DNA of 64,000 bases from Oceanospirillaceae bacterium (GCA_002724925.1 PBQA01000028.1:124001-188000); one strand, 5' to 3'. Shown: positions 19,738 through 27,083, numbered from the stretch's first letter. A program made the numbers and translations. Notes: a model not told the origin generated them from the letters alone.

Positions 19738-20814
19738 ATGAAAGTAGGTATTTTAGGTAACGGCCAGCTTGGCCAGATGTGTGAAGCCAGCATCTCCGAT
19801 CTTACGGATATTGAAGTTTCACTGTACGACCTGCGCGCTCACAGCGACGACGCACTGGCAGAGTTTATTGCCTCGGTCGACATTCTCTCGTACGAAACCG
19901 AGAACATCCCGGCGCATATCGTGACCTTACTTGAGCCACACGCCGACAAGCTCTACCCCGGCCTGAATGCCCTGAAAACCTTTCAGAACCGTCTGCTGGA
20001 AAAGAATGCACTGCGTAACGCGGGCATCGCCACTGCAGACTTCCGTGCCGTGAATTCACTCGAAGACGTGCATACCGCAGTACAAGAACTCGGCCTGCCG
20101 ATCGTCATGAAAACCACGACCGAAGGTTACGACGGCAAGGGTCAATTCGTACTGCGCACACCCGACGATGCAGCACCGGCCTGGAACTCCATCGGCAATC
20201 GCGAACTCATCGCCGAAGCCTTTGTACCTTTCGACCGTGAAACCTCGGTTATTGCCAGCCGCGACCGCGACGGCAATATCGTTGTTTTCCCAATGACCGA
20301 AAACGTACACCACGAAGGCATCCTGCGTTACAGCCTCTACCCGGCACCGGCACTCTCACAAGAGAAAGCTGAACAAGCAGAGCGTTACATCCGCCAGCTG
20401 GCAGAAAGCCTCGACTACGTGGGTACTATTACTCTTGAGCTGTTCGACACCGAAGACGGCCTTGTTGGCAACGAAGTGGCACCGCGCGTACACAACTCTG
20501 GCCACTGGTCGATTGAAGGCACCGAAGCCTCTCAGTTCCGTAACCACATGCTGGCCATTACAGGCAAAAGCCTCGGCGCGACCGAGCCTAAATTTGCCTC
20601 AGTGGCCATGCTCAACGTCATCAGTGAAGAAACCCCGGCTGAAAAAGCCGATGGTATCGACAATGCTCACCGCCACTCCTACGGCAAAGAAGCACGCCCT
20701 GCGCGCAAACTAGGCCACGTCACCGTGACAGGCAGCAACGACGCTGAACGCGACGCCACCATTACCGAACTGAGCGCCCTGATGCCCGAAGGTATCTGGC
20801 CGCCGAAACACTGA
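19738..20814 (+). CDS. purK: N5-carboxyaminoimidazole ribonucleotide synthase PurK
   Basis: PurK uses ATP and bicarbonate to make N5-CAIR for PurE. It is an ATP-grasp protein of 358 residues, starting with MKVGILGNGQLGQM. Visible are the ATP-binding KTTTEGYDGKGQ segment near 122, EAFVPFDRE near 160, and the metal/substrate region NEVAPRVHNSGHWSIE (about 244-259). The ATG at 19738 gives the family N-terminus; the upstream extension of the frame overlaps purE and is not real. Confidence 0.96.
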   Translation: MKVGILGNGQLGQMCEASISDLTDIEVSLYDLRAHSDDALAEFIASVDILSYETENIPAHIVTLLEPHADKLYPGLNALKTFQNRLLEKNALRNAGIATADFRAVNSLEDVHTAVQELGLPIVMKTTTEGYDGKGQFVLRTPDDAAPAWNSIGNRELIAEAFVPFDRETSVIASRDRDGNIVVFPMTENVHHEGILRYSLYPAPALSQEKAEQAERYIRQLAESLDYVGTITLELFDTEDGLVGNEVAPRVHNSGHWSIEGTEASQFRNHMLAITGKSLGATEPKFASVAMLNVISEETPAEKADGIDNAHRHSYGKEARPARKLGHVTVTGSNDAERDATITELSALMPEGIWPPKH

Positions 20815-20830
20815 TCGGGAGACATACCTC

Positions 20831-21373
20831 ATGGGTAAATCACTTCAGGATCAACTGCTGGGACTCGGATTAACCGACAACAAAAAGCAGAAAAAGAACG
20901 ACAAAGAGAAAAAGCGCCAGGAACACCTGAAGCGCACCGGCCAGGAAAACAACGCCGACGAATCACGAGAAAAAGCAGAACAGGCGCGTAAAGAAAAAGC
21001 CGCTCGTGACAAAGAACTGAATCGACAGCGCGACGCAGAAGCTCAAAAGAAAGCCATCAAGGCCCAGGTACAGCAACTCGTCGACAACAACCTGATCACC
21101 GCCACACAAGGTGACATCAAGTATCAGTTTGTTGATGGCAAGAAAGTAAAAAGCCTCTACGTTGATCAAGCTGTCTGGGACCGCCTGTCGAAAGGCCAAC
21201 TGGCGATCATCGCGCATCGCAACAGCTACGCAGTGATTCCACTGCAAGTCGCTGAAAAAATCCGTGAACGTGACGACGGCCACTTTATCGTGATCGCCGA
21301 ACAGACCGACGGTCAGATGGATGAAGATGATCCGTACGCAGCGTATCAGATCCCCGATGATCTGATGTGGTGA
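20831..21373 (+). CDS. YaiL-like DUF2058 protein
   Basis: A 180-residue hydrophilic protein. Residues 15-85 are very rich in Lys, Glu, Arg and Gln and likely form a long charged helix or coiled coil. The C-terminal half (about 86-180) is the conserved DUF2058 part, ending in an acidic DEDDPYAAYQIPDDLMW. E. coli YaiL is described as nucleoprotein/polynucleotide-associated, with no defined role. It follows purK by 16 bases and probably belongs to that transcript. A diverged copy of its 3' end lies at 23001-23063. Confidence 0.88.
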   Translation: MGKSLQDQLLGLGLTDNKKQKKNDKEKKRQEHLKRTGQENNADESREKAEQARKEKAARDKELNRQRDAEAQKKAIKAQVQQLVDNNLITATQGDIKYQFVDGKKVKSLYVDQAVWDRLSKGQLAIIAHRNSYAVIPLQVAEKIRERDDGHFIVIAEQTDGQMDEDDPYAAYQIPDDLMW

Positions 21374-21381
21374 TTAAAACG

Positions 21382-21410
21382 AAAAGCCCGCTTAAAAAGC
21401 GGGCTTTTTG
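21382..21410 (+). terminator. Terminator after purEK-yaiL
   Basis: AAAAGCCCGCTT and AAGCGGGCTTTTT form a long stem around AAA, with a T-run. It may also serve the convergent minus-strand genes. Confidence 0.85.
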
Positions 21411-21440
21411 TCTCTGCCATAACAACCCCAGAAGATACCA

Positions 21441-21725
21441 TCAGATATCCAGATCAACCCCACCATCTCCATCGCGGAACAACCTTCCTATGTTACGAAG
21501 GATGGTCGCTATTGTCCTGTAAGGTAAATCAAGCACGAGGTCGACAATTTCATAAAAGCCATCATCAACCGACGACTTCTTAGGAAGTAGAAAGTGCACC
21601 AGGACAAAACCCCCGATACAGAAAAGCAGTACCGGCAGACTGAAGCCATACACGAACAAATCAACCGCGAGATACGCGCTTATACAAAAAACACATATTG
21701 AGAGAAATATTCTCAAAAGGTCCAA
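21441..21725 (-). CDS. Small two-helix membrane protein of unknown function
   Basis: 94 residues with two adjacent hydrophobic helices (about 5-25 and 29-48), then a soluble tail ending in acidic DGDGGVDLDI. I do not recognise the family. A TTG start at 21725 is supported by AAGGAG upstream. It lies 29 bases after the VF530-like gene on the same strand and may be co-transcribed with it. Confidence 0.55.
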   Translation of the reverse strand: MDLLRIFLSICVFCISAYLAVDLFVYGFSLPVLLFCIGGFVLVHFLLPKKSSVDDGFYEIVDLVLDLPYRTIATILRNIGRLFRDGDGGVDLDI

Positions 21726-21754
21726 AAGAAAACTCCTTTTCCTAATCAGCGAAC

Positions 21755-22003
21755 TTATTTACCCCAGGGGGTTGGCTTACTGGCTGAATGGAAAGTGCCG
21801 ACAAAAAGCTCCTCTACTTTGGTTCGCGCCCAAGGCGTACGCCGTAGAAACTTCAGCGACGATTTAACCGAAGGGTCTGACTTGAAGCAATTGATGTTTA
21901 TCCGGCTAGCCAGACCTTCCCAACCGTAGTGACCAACCAGCTGGTTGAGTATAGATTCGAGAGTCACTCCGTGAAGTGGGTCGTGTTTGTTGTGTTCTTT
22001 CAT
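21755..22003 (-). CDS. VF530-family DNA-binding protein
   Basis: An 82-residue protein that matches the VF530 family along its length: [44 protein letters not shown]. The Vibrio fischeri member has a solved fold and is regarded as DNA-binding; its role is unknown. The ATG at 22003 gives the usual N-terminus ([12 protein letters not shown]); a TTG at 22021 is also possible. It is in the accessory region just after yaiL. Confidence 0.85.
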   Translation of the reverse strand: MKEHNKHDPLHGVTLESILNQLVGHYGWEGLASRININCFKSDPSVKSSLKFLRRTPWARTKVEELFVGTFHSASKPTPWGK

Positions 22004-22050
22004 AGATATGGGCCTGACCAACGAGGACTAAAGGTTGTTTGGATATACTT

Positions 22051-22245
22051 TCAAATGCCGTAGGTTTTCCTGGCCTGAGCAATCTGGCTCTCGACTGTTG
22101 TGCCCGACACCAAATAGTAACTCGGAGCGATAATGGGTTCCGATTTACTCACCTGCACTGCAATAATTCCCTGAATTGGAAAAGCATCGCCAATAGTCGG
22201 GCTCAATACTTCAGCGCACTTCTGACCCACTAGTAAAGCGAACAA
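22051..22245 (-). CDS. Possible small gene of unknown function
   Basis: A 64-residue frame beginning with TTG, with an AGAGGA about 12-15 bases upstream. The N-terminus is mildly hydrophobic and the rest has ordinary protein composition. I do not recognise it. The opposite strand has an overlapping frame of similar length (22039-22233) with less protein-like composition. Either could be spurious. Confidence 0.35.
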   Translation of the reverse strand: MFALLVGQKCAEVLSPTIGDAFPIQGIIAVQVSKSEPIIAPSYYLVSGTTVESQIAQARKTYGI

Positions 22246-22293
22246 GAATGAACTTTTTCCTCTTCAGGCAAAAAGGTCAGTCATTTCAATCGT

Positions 22294-22671
22294 TTAAACT
22301 TTAAACTCAATAGGGTCTTTCGATACAAAACCCTTCTTTCTCATGACCGTAATGGCAATAATCTGGCGATGATCACTACCTGTTCGATCAATACTCATTT
22401 CCACAGCACACGGTATATTGATATCTGTTTTAGTGCAGCGAACGTTAAAAGTATCGAGATGTTTCAGCAGAAGAAGTTTGCTGATATAAACTGTAGTAAG
22501 GCGATTAAAAATTCCTTTCAACTCAGTTAACGTGATACTTGGGTTATTTCTTGGGTGGTTCATTCGATCTTTCACAAAGTGAACCGACATTTTAAAGCTC
22601 AACCGATCCTGGGAAAATTGTTCATTAAGAACACTTTCCAATGTCGATATTTCATCCAACGAAATACTCAT
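22294..22671 (-). CDS. Hypothetical protein, possibly phage-related
   Basis: A 125-residue soluble protein with an N-terminal acidic helix and a C-terminal half rich in beta-prone residues (ITVMRKKGFVSKDPIEF at the end). I have only a vague recollection of similar small proteins in tailed phages of enterobacteria and vibrios, so the phage link is weak. It starts one base after the stop codon of the 71-residue gene upstream, so the two form a pair. Confidence 0.65.
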   Translation of the reverse strand: MSISLDEISTLESVLNEQFSQDRLSFKMSVHFVKDRMNHPRNNPSITLTELKGIFNRLTTVYISKLLLLKHLDTFNVRCTKTDINIPCAVEMSIDRTGSDHRQIIAITVMRKKGFVSKDPIEFKV

Positions 22672-22672
22672 G

Positions 22673-22888
22673 TTACTTCCCTTTAAATTTTCTAAAGACT
22701 TCTTCCAGTTTCGTATTGAGTTCGTCTGATGTTTTCGCTCGTATGATCCCCGCTTCTTGGGAATCAGTTACTGTGCCAATGCGTACCTCGAAATCCACAT
22801 TATCAAAAGATTCAACAAAGACGGCCTCCCCCGACTCTTTGTCTATGAATGAGGCATAATTGTCGTCAATTGACATATCAAACTTCAT
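22673..22888 (-). CDS. Small hypothetical protein, first of a two-gene pair
   Basis: 71 residues, acidic, with no membrane segment or recognisable motif. The ATG at 22888 is preceded by AGGGA at reasonable spacing. Its stop codon is one base before the ATG of the 125-residue gene, a classic coupled pair. The pair is on the minus strand in the AT-rich island. Confidence 0.6.
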   Translation of the reverse strand: MKFDMSIDDNYASFIDKESGEAVFVESFDNVDFEVRIGTVTDSQEAGIIRAKTSDELNTKLEEVFRKFKGK

Positions 22889-23000
22889 AAAGAATTCCCT
22901 ATACCATATTACCCATACAAACAGCCAACATCGTATGGCTACAGCCCCATATATACAATACGAGAAAGAAAATTAGATTATTAACCTAATCACCGGAACA

Positions 23001-23063
23001 AAAAACCTACGACCAGATGGATGAAGATGATCCATACGCAGCGTATCAGACCCCTGGTGATCT
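23001..23063 (+). pseudogene. Remnant of a yaiL 3' end
   Basis: Bases 23014-23063 match 21314-21363, the end of the yaiL-like gene, at 46 of 50 positions by my count, at an offset of exactly 1700. Translated in frame it reads EQKTYDQMDEDDPYAAYQTP, against EQTDGQMDEDDPYAAYQIP in the intact gene. A TAA lies just upstream in that frame and the frame runs on past the normal stop. It is a direct repeat flanking the small-gene island. Confidence 0.8.
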
Positions 23064-23118
23064 TACCGACTTCCAAGACACTCATTCAAAGAAATACGGT
23101 TGCACTACTTCACAGGAA

Positions 23119-23193
23119 ATTTCAAAGGAGAAATTTCAAAAATTTCAAAGGACAGTCATCCTAAAGTAATTCCAAAGGACAGTCATCCTAAGA
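23119..23193 (+). repeat. Short direct repeats ahead of the RAYT transposase
   Basis: CAAAGGACAGTCATCCTAA occurs at 23146-23164 and again at 23073+100, that is 23173-23191, 27 bases apart. Each copy contains AGGA...TCCT with a six-base centre. Just upstream, ATTTCAAA occurs three times. Short imperfect palindromes next to a Y1-type REP transposase fit the REP/BIME elements such proteins act on. Confidence 0.6.
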
Positions 23194-23262
23194 AGAATGC
23201 CTGATTTTCCTTTCAGGTCAACTCGTGTAAGGTAATTCTGTCAGCCAACATCAGGAGGATGT

Positions 23263-24270
23263 ATGCCAAAGCCAAGGAAGCAGCTCGTATCCCTCGAAGC
23301 CACCCCCTACTATCACTGCGTTTCTCGCTGTGTGCGCCGTGCCTTCTTGTGTGGCACAGACTCTGAAGGTCGTTCGTTTGAGCATCGCCGGGGATGGATT
23401 GAGAAGTTGATTCTCGATCAGGCTCAGGTCTTCTGTATAGATATTGCCGCTTATGCCGTTATGTCCAACCACTTTCATGTTGTACTGCATGTCAGTCAGC
23501 AACGTGCACGCGGACTAACGGATCTGGAGGTAGTTCAACGCTGGCATCAGCTCTATCAAGGGGTCTTACTTTCTCAGAAATTCGAACGCGGTGAGGAGCT
23601 GTCTGAATCACAGCAAGCCATGCTCGATGAGCGTATTGATGAGTGGCGAGAACGCCTGATGAGTATCAGCTGGTCTATGCGACGCCTGAACGAGACCGTC
23701 GCTCGTTTAGCAAATGAAGAAGACCAATGTACCGGCCATTTCTGGGAAGGTAGATTCAAGTCTCAAGCTCTTCTCGATGAAAAAGCCCTTGCTGCCTGCA
23801 TGGCGTATGTTGATTTAAACCCACTACGAGCCGCCATGACCAAAACCCCGGAAGAATCAGCTCATACGTCCGTAAAAAAACGCGCTGAAAAAGCCAAAGA
23901 AGCTCACTCACCGAATCACCCGCAACAGCAAGCCTATGGCTTACAGCCCTTCTCGGGTAACCCACGCAAGGACATGCCCGAAGGCATTCAGATGAGGCTA
24001 ACAGACTACTTAGATCTTGTTGACTGGACAGGTCGGCAGATCCGCGAAAACAAGCGAGGATCAATCTCAGAGGCAGAACCTGCCATCATGGATCGCTTAG
24101 GAATCGACGCCGAACACTGGCTCTACATCACTCAAAACTTCGAGTCAGAATTTAAAGGCATTGTCGGCGCAGCCCACGAGGTGAAATCAAAAATCACCAA
24201 ATTCTGGGACGGCCAACGAGAACGAAGGCGAGCCGCTGGCATCGCTGCATGTAAGTTACGCCTCTCTTAG
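23263..24270 (+). CDS. REP-associated tyrosine transposase (RAYT, Y1/IS200-like)
   Basis: A 335-residue protein of the TnpA-REP family. The HUH metal motif is HFHVVLH at about residues 70-76 after MSNH, and the AYVDLNPLRA segment near 181 holds the likely nucleophilic tyrosine. An arginine-rich N-terminus (MPKPRKQLVSL) and a long C-terminal extension (about 215-335) are typical of the longer RAYT forms of marine gammaproteobacteria. AGGAGG lies directly before the ATG. It is the only plus-strand gene between 21.4 and 27.4 kb and is flanked upstream by short repeats, so it may be domesticated or recently moved. Confidence 0.88.
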   Translation: MPKPRKQLVSLEATPYYHCVSRCVRRAFLCGTDSEGRSFEHRRGWIEKLILDQAQVFCIDIAAYAVMSNHFHVVLHVSQQRARGLTDLEVVQRWHQLYQGVLLSQKFERGEELSESQQAMLDERIDEWRERLMSISWSMRRLNETVARLANEEDQCTGHFWEGRFKSQALLDEKALAACMAYVDLNPLRAAMTKTPEESAHTSVKKRAEKAKEAHSPNHPQQQAYGLQPFSGNPRKDMPEGIQMRLTDYLDLVDWTGRQIRENKRGSISEAEPAIMDRLGIDAEHWLYITQNFESEFKGIVGAAHEVKSKITKFWDGQRERRRAAGIAACKLRLS

Positions 24271-24373
24271 AAGGCTCCTACCTACCGTAACTCCCAATCA
24301 GAACACTCTGAGAATTTGCCTCACCTGAAATCTAGCCTTTTTCACTTAAATAGCCATGAAATCTTTGTTTTTG

Positions 24374-24551
24374 ACAGCCTAACAACCCTATTTGATTAAC
24401 CGGGAAAAATTAGAGCAAGCAACAAGCGCTTTCTCTCTTACGATGACCGTCCACGTAGTCTAACAGCCTAACAACCCTATTTGATTAACCGGGAAAAATT
24501 AGAGCAAGCAACAAGCGCTTTCTCTCTTACGATGACCGTCCACGTAGTCTA
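24374..24551. repeat. Exact 89-bp tandem duplication containing an integron-like core heptamer
   Basis: Bases 24374-24462 and 24463-24551 are identical by my reading, period 89. Each unit carries GCCTAAC (24377-24383 and 24466-24472), which on the minus strand is GTTAGGC, a perfect match to the attC core GTTRRRY. If recombination occurs at this core, each unit has the size of a lone attC. The hairpin arms are less clear than in the other attC-like sites, so this could also be a simple tandem duplication. The right copy includes the 3' end of the minus-strand ankyrin-like frame. Confidence 0.85.
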
Positions 24552-25016
24552 GGCCTCCCCTAGCATCAATATTGTGGCCGTCAACAAGCAGTCTTCTGAT
24601 CAATTCTCGGTCCTTGTGCTTTACAGCCCAATGAAGTGGAGTTATGGCGTTTAGTTTTTCTCCGAGGTCCACGCATGTCTCTTTAAGGCAGGCCGTTACC
24701 CGAGGCTGCTCTACCGAGCAAACTGAGGCTATAGTTCTTTCGCTGTGATATTTTCTTTCAAGCTCATAATGGATCTCAACCAAAGATGCTATCATGGCGG
24801 GCTCGACAGCATTTTCTGAATAAATAATAAACTTACTGTAGCCTCCACACACTCTGTGGCCCACGCCAATAGTTCTGCAATCAGCATCTGATTTACAAGA
24901 CAAGTCTTTGGTTTGCTCCCTTATCCTCTGCTCCAAACTTTCTATTTCCTCGGTTTGCCCAAACGCTAAAAATGGAATGCACATAAGGAGTAACACAAAA
25001 ACTGACGCCGACTCAT
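24499..25016 (-). pseudogene. Secreted ankyrin-repeat-like protein, frameshifted in the signal peptide and probably 3'-truncated
   Basis: The open frame from GTG 24996 encodes a hydrophobic N-terminus, a Cys-containing middle, and one ankyrin-like unit (NAITPLHWAVKHKDRELIRRLL) before it runs into the 89-bp repeat. A proper start, ATG at 25014-25016 with AAGAGG upstream, is in another frame. Adding one T to the run at 24997-25001 would give MSRRQFFVLLLMCIPFLAFG, a textbook signal peptide. So the gene seems to have lost one base, or the base call is wrong. After NIDARGG the ankyrin pattern stops, consistent with truncation at the duplicated segment. Confidence 0.6.
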
Positions 25017-25053
25017 TTGGCGTACCTCTTAAGTTCTAATTCCGCGCTAGAAA

Positions 25054-25125
25054 GCAAGCCAAGCGAGTTCTAGTGACGGCCACGTTTTATCTGTGGCAGT
25101 AACGAATTTCAGCCGCTTGTTATGA
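25054..25125 (-). repeat. attC-like site A
   Basis: A long imperfect hairpin directly at the stop codon of the minus-strand gene at 25120-25482. Outer arms CAAGCG/CGCTTG enclose inner arms GCCAC/GTGGC, with unpaired bases between. The end near the stop has GTTATGA (plus strand 25119-25125), close to the core heptamer; the other end is eroded. The next minus-strand gene begins about 40 bases further on. Confidence 0.45.
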
Positions 25126-25482
25126 TTTGAAGTCATTGACAAAGTTATTTCTCATGTACTTAGGCCAGCTTGGGTATACTGATCTGAAATGGTCTAGTAT
25201 CCTTTTCTCCATATAGAACCTGTCCAACTCATCGAACCTAACAGGATCTTTATTACCAGATGATAACTTTTCATAAGCAGCCTTATGGAAAGCACAGAAG
25301 ATCACATATGACATCAAATTATGCCATTCATTAATTTTTGACTGGCCGATCTCCGCTTTATCCCAAACACCACAGAGCGTCGGGAAGTATCCACGTCCCT
25401 GTTCACCAAGCCCTCCATCGCTAATAACTACTTGCGACGGCCAAAATAGTCTACTTTCTCTAATTAGTCTACTCAATTTCAT
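25120..25482 (-). CDS. Hypothetical cassette protein
   Basis: 120 residues, soluble, with Trp- and Tyr-rich segments (NEWHNLMSYVIF near 51, SVYPSWPKYMRNN near 101). I do not recognise it. I place the start at ATG 25482 (MKLSRLIRES) and not at 25599, because the extra 39 codons would be translated straight through the hairpin at 25485-25568. The gene sits between two attC-like sites, as an integron cassette would. Its codon use is AT-richer than the housekeeping genes nearby. Confidence 0.6.
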   Translation of the reverse strand: MKLSRLIRESRLFWPSQVVISDGGLGEQGRGYFPTLCGVWDKAEIGQSKINEWHNLMSYVIFCAFHKAAYEKLSSGNKDPVRFDELDRFYMEKRILDHFRSVYPSWPKYMRNNFVNDFKS

Positions 25483-25484
25483 AA

Positions 25485-25568
25485 AGATAACGACGCCGTA
25501 ATAAAAGGCGAGCGTTAGCGAATCCAGCCCGTGATTATCGCGGGCGGTTTTCAATTGCTTTTTTATGC
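25485..25568 (-). repeat. attC-like site B
   Basis: An 84-base imperfect inverted repeat between two minus-strand genes. Arms pair as ATAAAA/TTTTAT at the outside, then AA-CC, then CCCG/CGGG around the centre, with bulges between. The ends are GCATAAA and GTTATCT on the minus strand, near to RYYYAAC and GTTRRRY. The stop codon of the upstream gene lies inside one end and the next ATG is 3 bases beyond the other, the spacing expected in cassette arrays. Confidence 0.5.
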
Positions 25569-25927
25569 ATTTATAAACGGTATGTCGCCATACCCCCAAA
25601 TTAGTGTACCAATAGCAATTAGCGTGAAAGCTATTTTATTTAGCAGACCAGGCCAATGGTTATTTTTAGCTTTAAACTCGTTAAACCCTACCTCTACGAA
25701 ACCCGACGGATTGAAAATATTAAATATTTTTATGGCATTCGCTTCTGCTAGCAATGCAAGAACTACCATTGCTGCACCACTACGAGAAAACCAAATGCCA
25801 AAATCAACGTCCTCAGGTCTCCAAGGTACAAAGAAAATAAAAATGGTGCCGCGACTGCTAAGCCTGTAAAGGAAAAGAACCTTATACGTTCTTTACTTAA
25901 CATACCTTCATACAATTCCTCAGACAT
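25563..25927 (-). pseudogene. Membrane protein split by a frameshift (cassette gene)
   Basis: Two overlapping frames make sense only together. The first, from ATG 25927 with AAGGGAAGG directly upstream, encodes about 54 residues with a hydrophobic helix and stops at 25763. The second encodes VDFGIWFSRSGAAMVVLALL, a charged stretch and a final hydrophobic helix, ending at 25563. Joining them near 25780-25800 gives a three-helix membrane protein of about 120 residues with the common FGIWFSRSGA motif. Either one base was lost or gained, or the sequence has an error. The family is unknown to me. Confidence 0.55.
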
Positions 25928-25939
25928 ACCTTCCCTTAT

Positions 25940-26033
25940 GCATAACGCTTTGCTAAGCGGCAATAAAATAGCTGGCTACAATTAGCGAGAAAAGAGCAAT
26001 TACCAGCTTTTCCGTTTTAGCAGATTGTTTAGT
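25940..26033 (-). repeat. attC-like site C (best candidate)
   Basis: A 94-base imperfect palindrome starting right at the stop codon of the DUF4062 gene. Its far end reads GCGTTATGC on the minus strand, the form common at attC right ends, and is followed by AAGGGAAGGT and the next ATG. The near end reads ACTAAAC, one base off RYYYAAC. Arms include TGCTAA/TTAGCA, CCG/CGG and AGCTGG/CCAGCT with extra unpaired bases on one side, and a variable centre. Size, position and ends all fit an integron attC. Confidence 0.6.
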
Positions 26034-27083
26034 TTACTTTAGAAGCTCATTCAATATTTTTTCCCGCTGCTCTAGCGTGGACTTACGAACACCTTTCTCA
26101 AAATTAACATATATAGGGCGCTTATTTTTTACAGAAGCTTCTATTTCCAAACAGTATTCGCCAGTGGCAAACATTAGGTGTCGACCACCTTCATCCCACC
26201 CCAAATCATCCGTGTAGAAAATACCTGTTTCTATTAAATATTCCACCCATGATTTATTCTCAGGAGTAATCGAAGCAATCTTTTTAATTTCTTCATCTTC
26301 ACTAAATTGATCAATCTCAATATCGATTGGAATATCGCCGTCCAAGTTAAATATCTCAGTAAAAAACTTTTTAGTAATTGCGTAAGTTTCTATTTCACTT
26401 ATTGATTCCTCAGCCTTGGCTTCATCAGGGCTAGATGAACGATACAAACTCTTTACAAGTGCCTCTAATTTGCCATTGGAATCTTTTAAATTACTCAATA
26501 AATGATTAGTAGCATCAATTTGAGTTTTAACTTCTCTAGTTCTCAGAAATTCGAAGAAAAGCCCAGCCCACTGTTTCCGCAAATGAACTTCTATATCATT
26601 AAAATTAGAAAAGCCCTCAAAAGCATTATTAACTGGAGAACGGCGTACTTCGTCTATAAATTTAAATATACTTTCTGCATCATCCTGTTTTTCTATCGCA
26701 GGAAAATTAATTTTATCAATAAATTTCTGATTGCGATTCTCTCTATAAATATGGTGATTATTAAGAACTGAATTTCTTATATAAGTGAAAACAGGTATAT
26801 TTGCAGCTTTAGCTGCTTCATATTCTGCATTGGTAATGGATTTGGATTTATCTTTCACATATCCACCACCAAACCGCCCTCCAACAATCAAAATAAATAG
26901 TTGACAGTTGGATACTTCATGCACACATGCATCATGAGTATGAAGATCAGGATGATAGAATACGTCTCCGTGTTCACTTAGTATTGGATCGAAACCAAAC
27001 GATCTAACAAACTTGTTCAATTGCTCTCTTACTTCAGATAAATCAAAACAGGTAGAGCTTATAAAAACTTTTGGTGTAGCCAA
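26034..27083 (-). CDS. DUF4062 domain protein, possible conflict/defence gene
   Basis: A 349-residue protein beginning with KVFISSTCFDLSEVREQL, the hallmark of DUF4062 (about 4-95), followed by LFILIVGGRFGGGY near 63 and NAEYEAAKAANIPVF near 85. The rest (about 100-349) is charged and without a recognised domain. DUF4062 is regarded as TIR-like and occurs at the front of STAND NTPases and other conflict-system proteins; here it stands without an NTPase. TTG 27083 is the likely start, with GGAG upstream. Low GC and the attC-like hairpin at its 3' end point to acquisition as a cassette. Function is inferred, not shown. Confidence 0.75.
   Translation of the reverse strand: MATPKVFISSTCFDLSEVREQLNKFVRSFGFDPILSEHGDVFYHPDLHTHDACVHEVSNCQLFILIVGGRFGGGYVKDKSKSITNAEYEAAKAANIPVFTYIRNSVLNNHHIYRENRNQKFIDKINFPAIEKQDDAESIFKFIDEVRRSPVNNAFEGFSNFNDIEVHLRKQWAGLFFEFLRTREVKTQIDATNHLLSNLKDSNGKLEALVKSLYRSSSPDEAKAEESISEIETYAITKKFFTEIFNLDGDIPIDIEIDQFSEDEEIKKIASITPENKSWVEYLIETGIFYTDDLGWDEGGRHLMFATGEYCLEIEASVKNKRPIYVNFEKGVRKSTLEQREKILNELLK

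Larger units (their letters stand above)
22889..23262. other. Gene-free stretch of 374 bases with gene remnant and repeats
   Basis: AT-rich sequence between the small-gene pair and the transposase. It holds the presumed promoter of the pair at its left end, a 60-base remnant resembling the end of the yaiL-like gene (23001-23063), and a repeat cluster directly before the transposase (23119-23193). No open frame longer than about 40 codons appears real. Confidence 0.7.

Noticed and set aside
22039-22233. 64-codon plus-strand frame
   Set aside because: Overlaps a more protein-like minus-strand frame and has unusual composition.
22889-24551. CRISPR array near the repeats
   Set aside because: The repeats are two to three in number, with irregular spacing and no spacers of constant length; no cas genes are present.
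25483-25599. N-terminal extension of the cassette gene to 25599
   Set aside because: The extra codons are translated from the attC-like hairpin and lack a suitable ribosome binding site.
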